From Flavobacteriaceae bacterium (lineage in GTDB: Bacteria > Bacteroidota > Bacteroidia > Flavobacteriales > Flavobacteriaceae), in assembly GCA_947456955.1 (NCBI GenBank), contig CANGTQ010000004.1, forward strand, positions 1 to 64,000: DNA of 64,000 nucleotides, read 5' to 3'. The notes under the pieces were generated by a model. That model saw only the letters and a program-made list of their open reading frames with translations. It was not told where the DNA came from and searched no databases. The translations under genes and the position numbers were made by a program. Each line of letters starts with the position of its first letter. The stretch's first letter is position 1. Of this stretch, positions 43,942-51,620 are shown piece after piece.

Positions 43942-44502
43942 TTGAAACCTACGCAGTCCATCACTACACTAGCACTCCAGCAATTTTGCAATGGCGAAAA
44001 TCACGCCTTGAGTACTCTTTATAAAGCTTGGTTACCCGAATTGTATTTAGTAGCGTATCGATACGTGCAATCGCAACAAGAAGCCGAAGATGTAGTTGCC
44101 GATTGCTTTGAAAAAGTATTCGCCATGCCAATAAAAAAAAGGCGTCAAAAATTTATAGAAGAAGAAATCAATATCAAAGCCTTGCTGCTCGTTATGGTAA
44201 AAAACAAAAGCCTTGATGTTATTAAGACCAAAAACACAAGAAGCAGAATAGTAGACGGCATTAAAAAACTCCTACCCATAGAAGTGTTTAATGGAGCAAA
44301 ACAGACGCTTACCGATGATAACTTTAAAGCATTATTAAACTGCCTACCCGAAAAAGAAAAGGAAATTTTAACGCTAAGTATCACAGGATTCTCTAACACA
44401 GAAATTGGAAAGCAACTAAATCTTTCTGAAAAAACAATCGCCAACATGCTTTCAATGGCACGAAAAAAAGTAAAGAATTTATGGAAAACGTTTATGGAGT
44501 AA
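43942..44502 (+). CDS. ECF-type RNA polymerase sigma factor (TTG start)
   Basis: 186 residues. No ATG or GTG is available in frame at the N-terminus, so TTG at 43942 is the likely start. Region 2 is 'LYKAWLPELYLVAYRYVQSQ' plus 'EAEDVVADCFEKVF'; region 4 is 'LNCLPEKEKEILTLSITGFS' plus 'NTEIGKQLNLSEKTIANMLS', ending 'ARKKVKNLWKTFME'. It would redirect RNA polymerase to a stress or envelope regulon. The next gene, 58 bp on, encodes a membrane protein that may restrain it. Confidence 0.88.
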   Translation: MKPTQSITTLALQQFCNGENHALSTLYKAWLPELYLVAYRYVQSQQEAEDVVADCFEKVFAMPIKKRRQKFIEEEINIKALLLVMVKNKSLDVIKTKNTRSRIVDGIKKLLPIEVFNGAKQTLTDDNFKALLNCLPEKEKEILTLSITGFSNTEIGKQLNLSEKTIANMLSMARKKVKNLWKTFME

Positions 44503-44560
44503 TACTTTAAAATAAATTACTTTTGGGAATAAAATACAACTAAATCGTTTTAAATATAAA

Positions 44561-45304
44561 ATGAACACCAATAACCAAAATATGACATTAACACTCCTGT
44601 TGCAATCATTAGAAGATGATTTCAACCCACTGGAGCGTATGCGTATTTTGGAACAACTAAAAAATAGCCAACCTTCAGACGAGGCTTTACTAGGCGCTAA
44701 AATGCTTCTAGAGGAAAACAATTGGGATTATAACGTGCTTAAAAAAGCTTTCGCTAAAACGGAAGAAAAAATTGACTCAGTAGCTTCCCGAACAAAACGA
44801 AAAAACAACAGCACGTATCTCAAATATGCGGCGGTTATACTCCCTATTACTTTTTTTTTAGGTTATTTTGTCAATCAATCCTTAACTAACAAAGCAAACT
44901 TAGAGCAATTCTATACCAAAGAAGAAGGATTACCCAACTATATGGGAGCAGAAAAAACCAACTGGAATCCTTTAATGGAATTGTATCGAGCTAACAAAAT
45001 GAAAGAGGCATTTGCCATCTCACAACAAATACTGACTCAAAAACCACAAAACGATACCGCCATCTACTTCCATGGTGTCATCAGTTACGAATTAAAAAAC
45101 TACAAAACAGCCAAAACTGACTACACAAAAATTACACAAAACAAAGAAAGCGTTTTTTATTATGATGCTGCTTTTAGATTGGGTTTCACCTTAAAGAACC
45201 TGAACGAAAACAGCGCTGCAAAACAACAATTTGAGACCATAACAAACGATCAAAAAAATCCCTACAACGAAAAAGCAAAACTAATTTTAGAGTACTTGAA
45301 ATAA
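44561..45304 (+). CDS. Single-pass membrane protein with periplasmic TPRs, candidate anti-sigma
   Basis: 247 residues. A cytoplasmic N-terminal region (about 1-85, helical, 'LLQSLEDDFNPLERMRILEQ') leads to one transmembrane helix (about 90-108, 'AAVILPITFFLGYFV') and a periplasmic TPR-like domain ('AIYFHGVISYELKNYKTAKT', 'AAFRLGFTLKNLNENSAAKQ'). The topology and position right after an ECF sigma gene suit an anti-sigma factor, but no zinc-binding HxxxCxxC motif is present. Whether the CHAT protein cleaves it is speculation. Confidence 0.75.
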   Translation: MNTNNQNMTLTLLLQSLEDDFNPLERMRILEQLKNSQPSDEALLGAKMLLEENNWDYNVLKKAFAKTEEKIDSVASRTKRKNNSTYLKYAAVILPITFFLGYFVNQSLTNKANLEQFYTKEEGLPNYMGAEKTNWNPLMELYRANKMKEAFAISQQILTQKPQNDTAIYFHGVISYELKNYKTAKTDYTKITQNKESVFYYDAAFRLGFTLKNLNENSAAKQQFETITNDQKNPYNEKAKLILEYLK

Positions 45305-45339
45305 TAAAGTGGTAAATATTCGTGAAGTATATCGAAAAC

Positions 45340-45921
45340 CTACTTCGTCTTCTTCACATACTGTGTTAAAATCACAATATTCTGTCCTTCAACTCTGCCT
45401 TCAATTTGGTCGGCATTGTCCCAAACTAATTTAATGTTGTGAACTGCTGCACCTCGTTTTGCGGTAAAATTGGCGCCTTTGACATCTAAATCTTTAATCA
45501 AAACCACCGAATCACCATCTTTTAGGATATTGCCGTTTCCATCTTTGTGTACAATTTTGCCATCTTCATCTTCTCCTTCGCCGGTTGCGCCCGCCCAAAC
45601 TAAGGTTTCTTCATCAAGATACATCATGTCTAATAAATCCTGTGGCCAGCCTTCTGCACGCAATCGGTTAAGCATTCGCCATGCAACAACTTGTACAGGT
45701 TTGTTTTCATTCCACATGCTATCGCTAAGACATCTCCAATGATTTGGGTCTGTAGGTGTTGTGTTTTCTATTTGGTTTTTACAAGTTGAACATACCAATA
45801 CAGAGTTGTCTAATGATATCGATTCTTCTTTAGTTAAATGAATCCTTAAATCATCTTTTGAGCCACACAATTCACATTTAGAACCGCTTCTTTCGTTTAA
45901 TTTTTGGTCAATTACACTCAT
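45340..45921 (-). CDS. phnA: PhnA/YjdM-family zinc-ribbon protein
   Basis: 193 residues. An N-terminal zinc ribbon (CELCG and CSTCK pairs) and the characteristic C-terminal PhnA domain 'GDSVVLIKDLDVKGANFTAK' through 'VEGQNIVILTQYVKKTK' are present. Despite the name, a role in phosphonate use is unproven for this family. The last ~100 bp are duplicated at 38230-38334 in the same orientation. It is followed, with a 1-bp gap, by the beta-barrel gene read upstream on the same strand. Confidence 0.88.
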   Translation of the reverse strand: MSVIDQKLNERSGSKCELCGSKDDLRIHLTKEESISLDNSVLVCSTCKNQIENTTPTDPNHWRCLSDSMWNENKPVQVVAWRMLNRLRAEGWPQDLLDMMYLDEETLVWAGATGEGEDEDGKIVHKDGNGNILKDGDSVVLIKDLDVKGANFTAKRGAAVHNIKLVWDNADQIEGRVEGQNIVILTQYVKKTK

Positions 45922-45922
45922 C

Positions 45923-46417
45923 TTATAAATTGAATGAGGCTCCTATTTGAAAGACAAATTGATTATTTAATACTTCGGAGTTTTTAATATGTGAATCATA
46001 ACTTGCAAAAGGGGTGCTTAATTCTGAATACAACCCAAAGCCATTAGAAAAGAAATATCTAAATCCAACATGACCACCAAAATTTCTTGTTCCTAAATTC
46101 AATCCAGGATATATATCAATTGCTTTATCCAATTTAAAAACATTTCCTAAGTTGGCATTGAAACGAACTTTTACATCAGCTCTGTCTTCAAACTTTGGTT
46201 TGACTCCAACAAAATCATCCACTGAAAGCAAATAGGAAGCAACAAAACCATAAGACATGTTTTCACCTATGCCAAAATCTGCAGAAACATTAATTCCTGT
46301 TCCGTGATTTTGAGCATTAAATCCAACTTGTGCTTTGATGTCACCTTTACCTTTGTATGCTTGAGCATTTGTTAATGTTACCATAACGACTGCCACTATT
46401 GTGCTTATTTTTTTCAT
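45923..46417 (-). CDS. Small outer-membrane beta-barrel protein
   Basis: The start at 46417 ('MKKISTIVAVVMVTLTNAQA') gives 164 residues with a signal peptide; a start 36 bp upstream is less likely. Alternating strands ('GDIKAQVGFNAQNHGTGINV', 'DVKVRFNANLGNVFKL', 'GGHVGFRYFFSNGFGLYSEL') and an aromatic end 'FQIGASFNL' indicate an eight-stranded barrel. Resembles a small flavobacterial DUF family (DUF6646-like, from memory). Function unknown; gene order suggests cotranscription with phnA. Confidence 0.75.
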   Translation of the reverse strand: MKKISTIVAVVMVTLTNAQAYKGKGDIKAQVGFNAQNHGTGINVSADFGIGENMSYGFVASYLLSVDDFVGVKPKFEDRADVKVRFNANLGNVFKLDKAIDIYPGLNLGTRNFGGHVGFRYFFSNGFGLYSELSTPFASYDSHIKNSEVLNNQFVFQIGASFNL

Positions 46418-46492
46418 ATTTTTTAAATTTAATTGCAAATATAGAGATTCCAATTTGTGAATAAAACTAATCTCATATTAACTGGTAAAGAT

Positions 46493-47221
46493 TTAATTTC
46501 TTCCTTTTTCATTAAAATACAATTCATTCAATGGTTCACTTTGCCAATACTCTTTAGTGTCAACATCCATAATAGTTAGTGGTCCTTTAAAGGCCGCGCC
46601 GGTATCTAAATTCCAAACACAAGCTTTTTGAACTGGAATTGTTTTTCCTATTCGGGTTACGGGTGTGTGACCAATATAAATTTCTTTATATAGTTTGAAC
46701 CTTCTAGGGTAAAATAAACTGTCTATAGGAATAGATGTGTCTAATGATAAAGCTGTTTCCCATAGTGTTCTGTCCCAATAAAAGAGTTTTGGAAAATATT
46801 CATACGCTATACCATTCATATTGGTAAACCCCGCATGAATAAATAATCGATTCTGTTCATCTAAATAATAATTTCGTAAATTCTTAAGAAAGAGAATGTG
46901 CTTTTGCTTTGTTTCAAAATCTACATTTGTATAAGCCAATACTGTTGCTTCTCCACCATGTTGGTACCATTGCAAATTATCTTTACTATTTTCTAACCAT
47001 TCTAATAACAATTCATCATGATTGCCCCTGATGAAAACACAATTGTTTTTGGTATTTAATGCAATCAAAAAATCCAAAACCTTTTGCGACTCGCTCCAAC
47101 CATCAACAAAATCTCCAAGGAAAATCAACGTGTCATTTTGACTTACTTTAGCCCTTTCAAACAGTTGATGCAACGCCCTTAAACCTCCATGAATGTCTCC
47201 TATGACTAATGTTCTACTCAT
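46493..47221 (-). CDS. PPP-family metallophosphoesterase
   Basis: 242 residues of the serine/threonine protein phosphatase type. The metal motifs are complete: 'GDIHGG' (Asp8, His10), 'FLGDFVDGW', 'IRGNHDEL', 'FIHAGFTN' and 'YIGHTPV'. Possible substrates include phosphoproteins or diadenosine tetraphosphate. Its start overlaps the 3' end of the AlbA_2-domain gene by 8 bp, implying translational coupling. Cytoplasmic. Confidence 0.9.
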   Translation of the reverse strand: MSRTLVIGDIHGGLRALHQLFERAKVSQNDTLIFLGDFVDGWSESQKVLDFLIALNTKNNCVFIRGNHDELLLEWLENSKDNLQWYQHGGEATVLAYTNVDFETKQKHILFLKNLRNYYLDEQNRLFIHAGFTNMNGIAYEYFPKLFYWDRTLWETALSLDTSIPIDSLFYPRRFKLYKEIYIGHTPVTRIGKTIPVQKACVWNLDTGAAFKGPLTIMDVDTKEYWQSEPLNELYFNEKGRN

Positions 47222-48365
47222 CCTTATTGTTGTATTTCATTTTTCTTAAAATGCGCATCGCTTCCTTAAAACTAAGATAAACCGTGCTGTTTTTTTGAGC
47301 TTTTAAAAGCGATTTGGCTTCAATTAATTTTTGTTTGGCATCCTCAAACCCATTCAAATAACAAATCATTAAAGTAGAAGGAAGGTTCTCTAAATCTTTA
47401 ACTTCTCTGTCAGAAATAGCAATCCCTTTATTTAACTTATCTAGCAATGAAAGATTAGAATTATAAATATGATGTAGCATTTTTTTATTAAATGCCGGTG
47501 GTTCAAATAGCATTTCATTTTCTATTTTATAATAACCATTGTCAAAAAAAGAAATCTTTTGCTGTTCAAGTGGGTAATAACTTGTTTTATCATTTAATCC
47601 CAATGGGACATGTTCTATTATAGTGAAACTTTTTTCGTCAAATTCAATAGTAACGACATCCAGCGCTGAGTAAAATAGTTTTACTTGTTCGTTAATTAAT
47701 TCAATATCTACTCGTGAAAGGTAGGTAGTTTCTCTTACTCTTTTAGGGTTTCCTGCCCAACAAATAACAAACAACTCTTTGAAAACATTATACTTTGACG
47801 TCATGTCTTTGTGACGATTATTCATAAAATCAATTACGCCGTCCAATGTATAGGCAATGCTGTTTCTCGAACTGTTTTCAATGCTGATAACGGTTTCGAT
47901 ATTTTGTTTAGAATAGGGAATCTTATCTTCCGTTGGCATAGAATTGCTTCCAACTCGAACAAAAACTGTATTGGCCAAAATAGTATGAATGTTTTTCTTG
48001 AAAAAAGACACCTTATGTTTTGGCTTAATTGTAACCAAACCCACCACTCTGTCTTTTGGCAAGTTTGGAAAGGGCACATTTTCATATTGAATTTTTGGTG
48101 GATTTTCTAAATAGGCATTCACCAAATTCTGAATCCGACTGTCGTCAAAAAAATCATCGCCAACGATTTGGTTGTCTTGATCTTCAACTCCCACAACAAT
48201 ATAAGAGTTATTAGAAGGATTAGAATTAGAAAGCGCACAAATATGTTTCAAAAACTTGCCTTTCCCTTCTTTAGTATGTAAATTTAACTGCCTTTTTTTA
48301 TCATAAAAACTGCACTCATCATTGTGAGCGAGTAGGTTTTTTATGAGAAGGCGTTTGTTTATCAT
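47214..48365 (-). CDS. AlbA_2 (schlafen-like) domain protein, coupled to a phosphatase
   Basis: 383 residues. The N-terminal region (about 1-160) resembles an AlbA_2/'putative DNA-binding' domain: 'GKGKFLKHICALSNSNPSNN', 'YIVVGVEDQDNQIVGDDF', 'TVFVRVGSNSMPTEDK'. Such domains bind DNA or RNA and occur in schlafen-like and transcription-control proteins. The C-terminal half is helical and unrecognised. The gene overlaps the phosphatase by 8 bp, so the pair probably works together, possibly in RNA or stress control (inference). Confidence 0.75.
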   Translation of the reverse strand: MINKRLLIKNLLAHNDECSFYDKKRQLNLHTKEGKGKFLKHICALSNSNPSNNSYIVVGVEDQDNQIVGDDFFDDSRIQNLVNAYLENPPKIQYENVPFPNLPKDRVVGLVTIKPKHKVSFFKKNIHTILANTVFVRVGSNSMPTEDKIPYSKQNIETVISIENSSRNSIAYTLDGVIDFMNNRHKDMTSKYNVFKELFVICWAGNPKRVRETTYLSRVDIELINEQVKLFYSALDVVTIEFDEKSFTIIEHVPLGLNDKTSYYPLEQQKISFFDNGYYKIENEMLFEPPAFNKKMLHHIYNSNLSLLDKLNKGIAISDREVKDLENLPSTLMICYLNGFEDAKQKLIEAKSLLKAQKNSTVYLSFKEAMRILRKMKYNNKDE

Positions 48366-48372
48366 GTTTTTT

Positions 48373-48439
48373 TAGTAATTAGTAACTAGTAATTAGTGAG
48401 AAGCAAAACTAATTACTAATCACTCTATACTAATTACTT
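48373..48439. repeat. AATTAGT-word hairpin spacer
   Basis: AGTAATTAGTAACTAGTAAT (48374 on) is complementary to ACTAATTACTAATCACT and ACTAATTACT in the second half. The same words occur at 59285-59371 and around the S23-like gene at 62670-63035. Confidence 0.7.
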
Positions 48440-49306
48440 TTACGGCACTTTATTCCCCATGCTTTCGGTCCAAATGGCAAACCAATCGAGTGTGTCCAAA
48501 TCCATTTCAACGGCCTTTATCAACGCTTGAATTCGAGCAATATTTACTGTTCCCGCTACCGGGATGATATTCGCCGGATGTTTCAAAACCCATGCTAACA
48601 AAATAGTATCAGAACCTAAATGGTATTTATCTACCAATTGAACTAATAATTTTTTTAGTCTTCTAGTTTGCTCTATGTCTTCTCTGAAAACGGTTCCAAG
48701 CGGATTCCAGGACATTGGGCGAATATTGTGCAACTGCATATAATCCAGACTTCCGTCTAACATTGCTTCGTGGTGCGTTGCCGAAAACTGGACTTGGTTA
48801 TAGTTTATCGCTATTTTTTGGCGAATCAATTCCGTTTGAGAAAACGTAAAATTGGAAACTCCAAAGTCAATTATTTTACCTTCTTTTTTTAATTTGGTGA
48901 CTGCTTCTGCTATTTCATCGGCAACCATTAAAGGACTTGGTCGATGCAATAATAACACATCCAAATAATCGGTTTGCAGATTTTTTAATGAATTTTCTAC
49001 CGACCAAATAATATAGTCTTTAGAATATTCATAATGTTTAATAGTATTATTTCTGCCATTTACATGTTGAATACCGCACTTCGAAATAAATTGAATCTTA
49101 TTTCGGTCGATTTTGCATTGGCCGAATGCTTTACCAAAATCGGCTTCGGTAGTGTAATTCCCATAGATATCTGCATGATCAAAACTCGTGATTTGATTTT
49201 CGAAACAAATATGAATCATATGCTCCATTTGTGAAGTCGACAGATTTTTGTCCCAAACTCCCCAATTCATGGTTCCGGCAACGATGGGCGATAATTTTGT
49301 TTTCAT
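48440..49306 (-). CDS. Aldo/keto reductase
   Basis: A 288-residue TIM-barrel oxidoreductase of the YdhF-like group. Catalytic tetrad regions: Asp and Tyr in 'SFDHADIYGNYTTE', Lys in 'FISKCGI', His in 'LLLHRPSPL'. The cofactor segment 'WVLKHPANIIPVAGTVNIAR' fits NADP(H) binding. Substrate unknown. Single gene upstream of the AlbA_2 gene, separated from it by a word-repeat spacer. Confidence 0.9.
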   Translation of the reverse strand: MKTKLSPIVAGTMNWGVWDKNLSTSQMEHMIHICFENQITSFDHADIYGNYTTEADFGKAFGQCKIDRNKIQFISKCGIQHVNGRNNTIKHYEYSKDYIIWSVENSLKNLQTDYLDVLLLHRPSPLMVADEIAEAVTKLKKEGKIIDFGVSNFTFSQTELIRQKIAINYNQVQFSATHHEAMLDGSLDYMQLHNIRPMSWNPLGTVFREDIEQTRRLKKLLVQLVDKYHLGSDTILLAWVLKHPANIIPVAGTVNIARIQALIKAVEMDLDTLDWFAIWTESMGNKVP

Positions 49307-49548
49307 TTTAATTCTTTTAGATATGTTGAAGTATATTTTGAATTTCGAAAAATTTATTATTTTGCCAACCGAAAATTTCCGAAAACAGATTAGGTTTTAA
49401 AATTATAAAAAGAAAATCATAAATCATCCTTAAAATAGGGATGTTTTATAAAGTTTTAACGCATTATTAACATCTCGTAATGGATAAAATTTTCACTTTT
49501 GAAATGTTAAAATTATAACTGTCACACTTTAGAATAAATAGAGTAACT

Positions 49549-50553
49549 ATGGAAGAAAATGGTACTGCTTTAGACATTAGAGCAATTAATGAAAAAATTG
49601 AAAGAGAAAGTGCTTTTATCGACTTGCTGACTATGGAAATGAACAAGGTTATTGTTGGTCAGAAACATATGGTAGAACGATTATTAATTGGGCTTTTAGG
49701 TCAAGGTCACATTCTACTTGAAGGTGTTCCGGGACTGGCAAAAACCTTAGCCATAAATACTTTATCACAAGCCGTTCACGGAAGCTTTAGCCGTATTCAG
49801 TTTACACCTGATTTATTACCTGCTGATGTTGTTGGAACGATGATTTACAACATTAAAGCCAACGAATTTTCTATTAAAAAAGGGCCGATTTTCGCTAATT
49901 TTGTTCTTGCCGATGAGATTAACCGTGCGCCAGCAAAAGTTCAATCGGCGTTGCTTGAAGCGATGCAGGAAAAACAAGTTACCATTGGTGACACCACATT
50001 CAAATTAGACAGACCTTTTTTAGTTTTAGCAACCCAAAATCCAATTGAACAAGAAGGAACTTATCCGTTACCGGAAGCGCAAGTCGATCGTTTCATGCTA
50101 AAAACCGTAATTGATTATCCTAAAATAGATGAAGAGCGAATGGTAATCCGTCAGAATTTAAAAGGGTCTTATGAAAAAGTAAATCCTGTGGTTACTGTTG
50201 ACCAAATTCTAAAAGCACAAGAAGCGGTTCGTGAAGTGTATATGGATGAAAAAATCGAAAAATATATTTTAGATATTGTTTTTGCTACTCGTAATCCTGA
50301 AAAATACAAACTAGAAAGTTTAAAACCACTTATCGGTTTTGGAGCTTCCCCTCGTGGAAGTATCAATTTGGCCAATGCTGCCAAATGCTATGCTTTCATC
50401 AAACGCCGTGGATATGTAATTCCGGAAGACGTTCGTGCCGTGGTTCATGATGTATTGCGTCACAGAATTGGCCTTACCTACGAAGCAGAAGCCGAAAACA
50501 TCACTTCTGTTGACATCATCAACAAAATCGTAAACGAAATAGAAGTACCTTAA
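49549..50553 (+). CDS. MoxR-family AAA+ ATPase of the bat operon
   Basis: 334 residues. Walker A is in 'ILLEGVPGLAKTLAINTL', Walker B in 'FVLADEINRAPAKVQSAL', sensor 1 in 'FLVLATQNPIEQEGTYPLPE', and an arginine-rich 'GASPRGSINLANAAK' follows. MoxR ATPases act as chaperones with VWA-domain partners, here DUF58, BatA and BatB encoded downstream. First gene of the operon; the spacer to DUF58 is a word-repeat hairpin. No signal peptide; cytoplasmic. Confidence 0.93.
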   Translation: MEENGTALDIRAINEKIERESAFIDLLTMEMNKVIVGQKHMVERLLIGLLGQGHILLEGVPGLAKTLAINTLSQAVHGSFSRIQFTPDLLPADVVGTMIYNIKANEFSIKKGPIFANFVLADEINRAPAKVQSALLEAMQEKQVTIGDTTFKLDRPFLVLATQNPIEQEGTYPLPEAQVDRFMLKTVIDYPKIDEERMVIRQNLKGSYEKVNPVVTVDQILKAQEAVREVYMDEKIEKYILDIVFATRNPEKYKLESLKPLIGFGASPRGSINLANAAKCYAFIKRRGYVIPEDVRAVVHDVLRHRIGLTYEAEAENITSVDIINKIVNEIEVP

Positions 50554-50554
50554 A

Positions 50555-50638
50555 TCAGTTATCCGTTTTCTGTTATCAGTTAGCTGTGTATCATTGCTAA
50601 AGTACTGACAACCGACAACCGACAACCGACAACTGAAA
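50555..50638 (+). repeat. CAGTTGTCGG-word hairpin spacer
   Basis: The first half is made of ATCAGTTATCCGTTTTCTGT-like words and the second half of ACAACCGACAACCGACAAC. The second half's reverse complement (GTTGTCGGTTGTCGG...) matches the first, so the spacer folds into one long imperfect hairpin inside the bat operon. Confidence 0.7.
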
Positions 50639-50640
50639 AA

Positions 50641-51507
50641 ATGGAAACCAAAGACTTAATCAAAAAAGTTCGTAAAATCGAAATTAAAACCCGAAGACTG
50701 AGTGATCATATCTTCTCGGGAGAATACCATACGTCGTTTAAAGGGCGAGGCATGACATTTTCTGAAGTGCGTCAGTACCAATTTGGCGACGATATTCGTG
50801 CCATCGATTGGAACGTAACTGCGCGTTATAACGAACCTTATGTAAAAGTTTTTGAGGAAGAACGTGAATTGACCATGATGCTAATGGTTGATATTTCGGG
50901 TTCTGAGAGTTTTGGTACTAAAAACCAACCGAAAAGTGAAATTGTTACTGAAATAGCAGCAACAATGGCGTTTTCAGCCACACAGAATAATGATAAAATT
51001 GGGTTGATTTTATTTACTGATCAAATTGAATTATACATTCCGCCTAAAAAAGGTAAATCACATGTATTGAGAATCATCCGTGAATTAATCGAATTCCAAC
51101 CCAAAAGTAAAAAAACGGATTTATCTCAAGCTCTAAAATTCCTATCAAGCACACAGAAAAAGAAAGCAATTGTTTTCGTGATTTCTGATTTTATGGTAGA
51201 TAACGATTACGAGAAAACCTTAAAAATAGCTGCGAAAAAGCATGATATCACCGGTGTTCGGGTATATGATATTCGTGAGGAAAAAATGCCAAATATCGGA
51301 ATGGTAGAAATGGAAGATGCCGAAACAGGCGAAGTTTTAGTGGTAAATACAGGCTCCAAAAAAGCGCGATTGAGTTATGAAAAACAGTATCAAGACAAAG
51401 TAAATTACTTTAAAGATATCTTTTCAAAATGTGGTTCAGGAACCGTTAATACGCGTGTGGACGAAAGTTATGTGACAAAATTATTGGGTTATTTTAAATC
51501 GAGATAA
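50641..51507 (+). CDS. DUF58 domain protein of the bat operon
   Basis: 288 residues. The DUF58 signature 'FSEVRQYQFGDDIRAIDWNV' is followed by a degenerate VWA-like fold with 'MLMVDISGSESFG' (MIDAS DxSxS). MoxR-DUF58 pairs are near-universal partners and are thought to assemble or activate metal-dependent complexes. No membrane segment, so cytoplasmic or peripheral. Second gene of the operon. Confidence 0.93.
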   Translation: METKDLIKKVRKIEIKTRRLSDHIFSGEYHTSFKGRGMTFSEVRQYQFGDDIRAIDWNVTARYNEPYVKVFEEERELTMMLMVDISGSESFGTKNQPKSEIVTEIAATMAFSATQNNDKIGLILFTDQIELYIPPKKGKSHVLRIIRELIEFQPKSKKTDLSQALKFLSSTQKKKAIVFVISDFMVDNDYEKTLKIAAKKHDITGVRVYDIREEKMPNIGMVEMEDAETGEVLVVNTGSKKARLSYEKQYQDKVNYFKDIFSKCGSGTVNTRVDESYVTKLLGYFKSR

Positions 51508-51511
51508 AAAA

Positions 51512-51612
51512 TTTAACCGCTAAGAACGCAGAGAAGGCGCAATGTTCACAAAGCTTTCGAATTGAACTTAGCGATCTTTGCAAAAAACTTAGCGCACTTT
51601 GCGGTTAAGAAA
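51512..51612 (+). repeat. AACCGC/CGCAAAG-word hairpin spacer
   Basis: TTAACCGCTAAGAACGCAGA in the first half and CTTAGCGCACTTTGCGGTTA in the second half are largely complementary, with CTTAGCG/CGCTAAG words between. Such TTAACCGC elements recur in Bacteroidota spacers (memory). Confidence 0.7.
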
Positions 51613-51620
51613 AACAAAAA

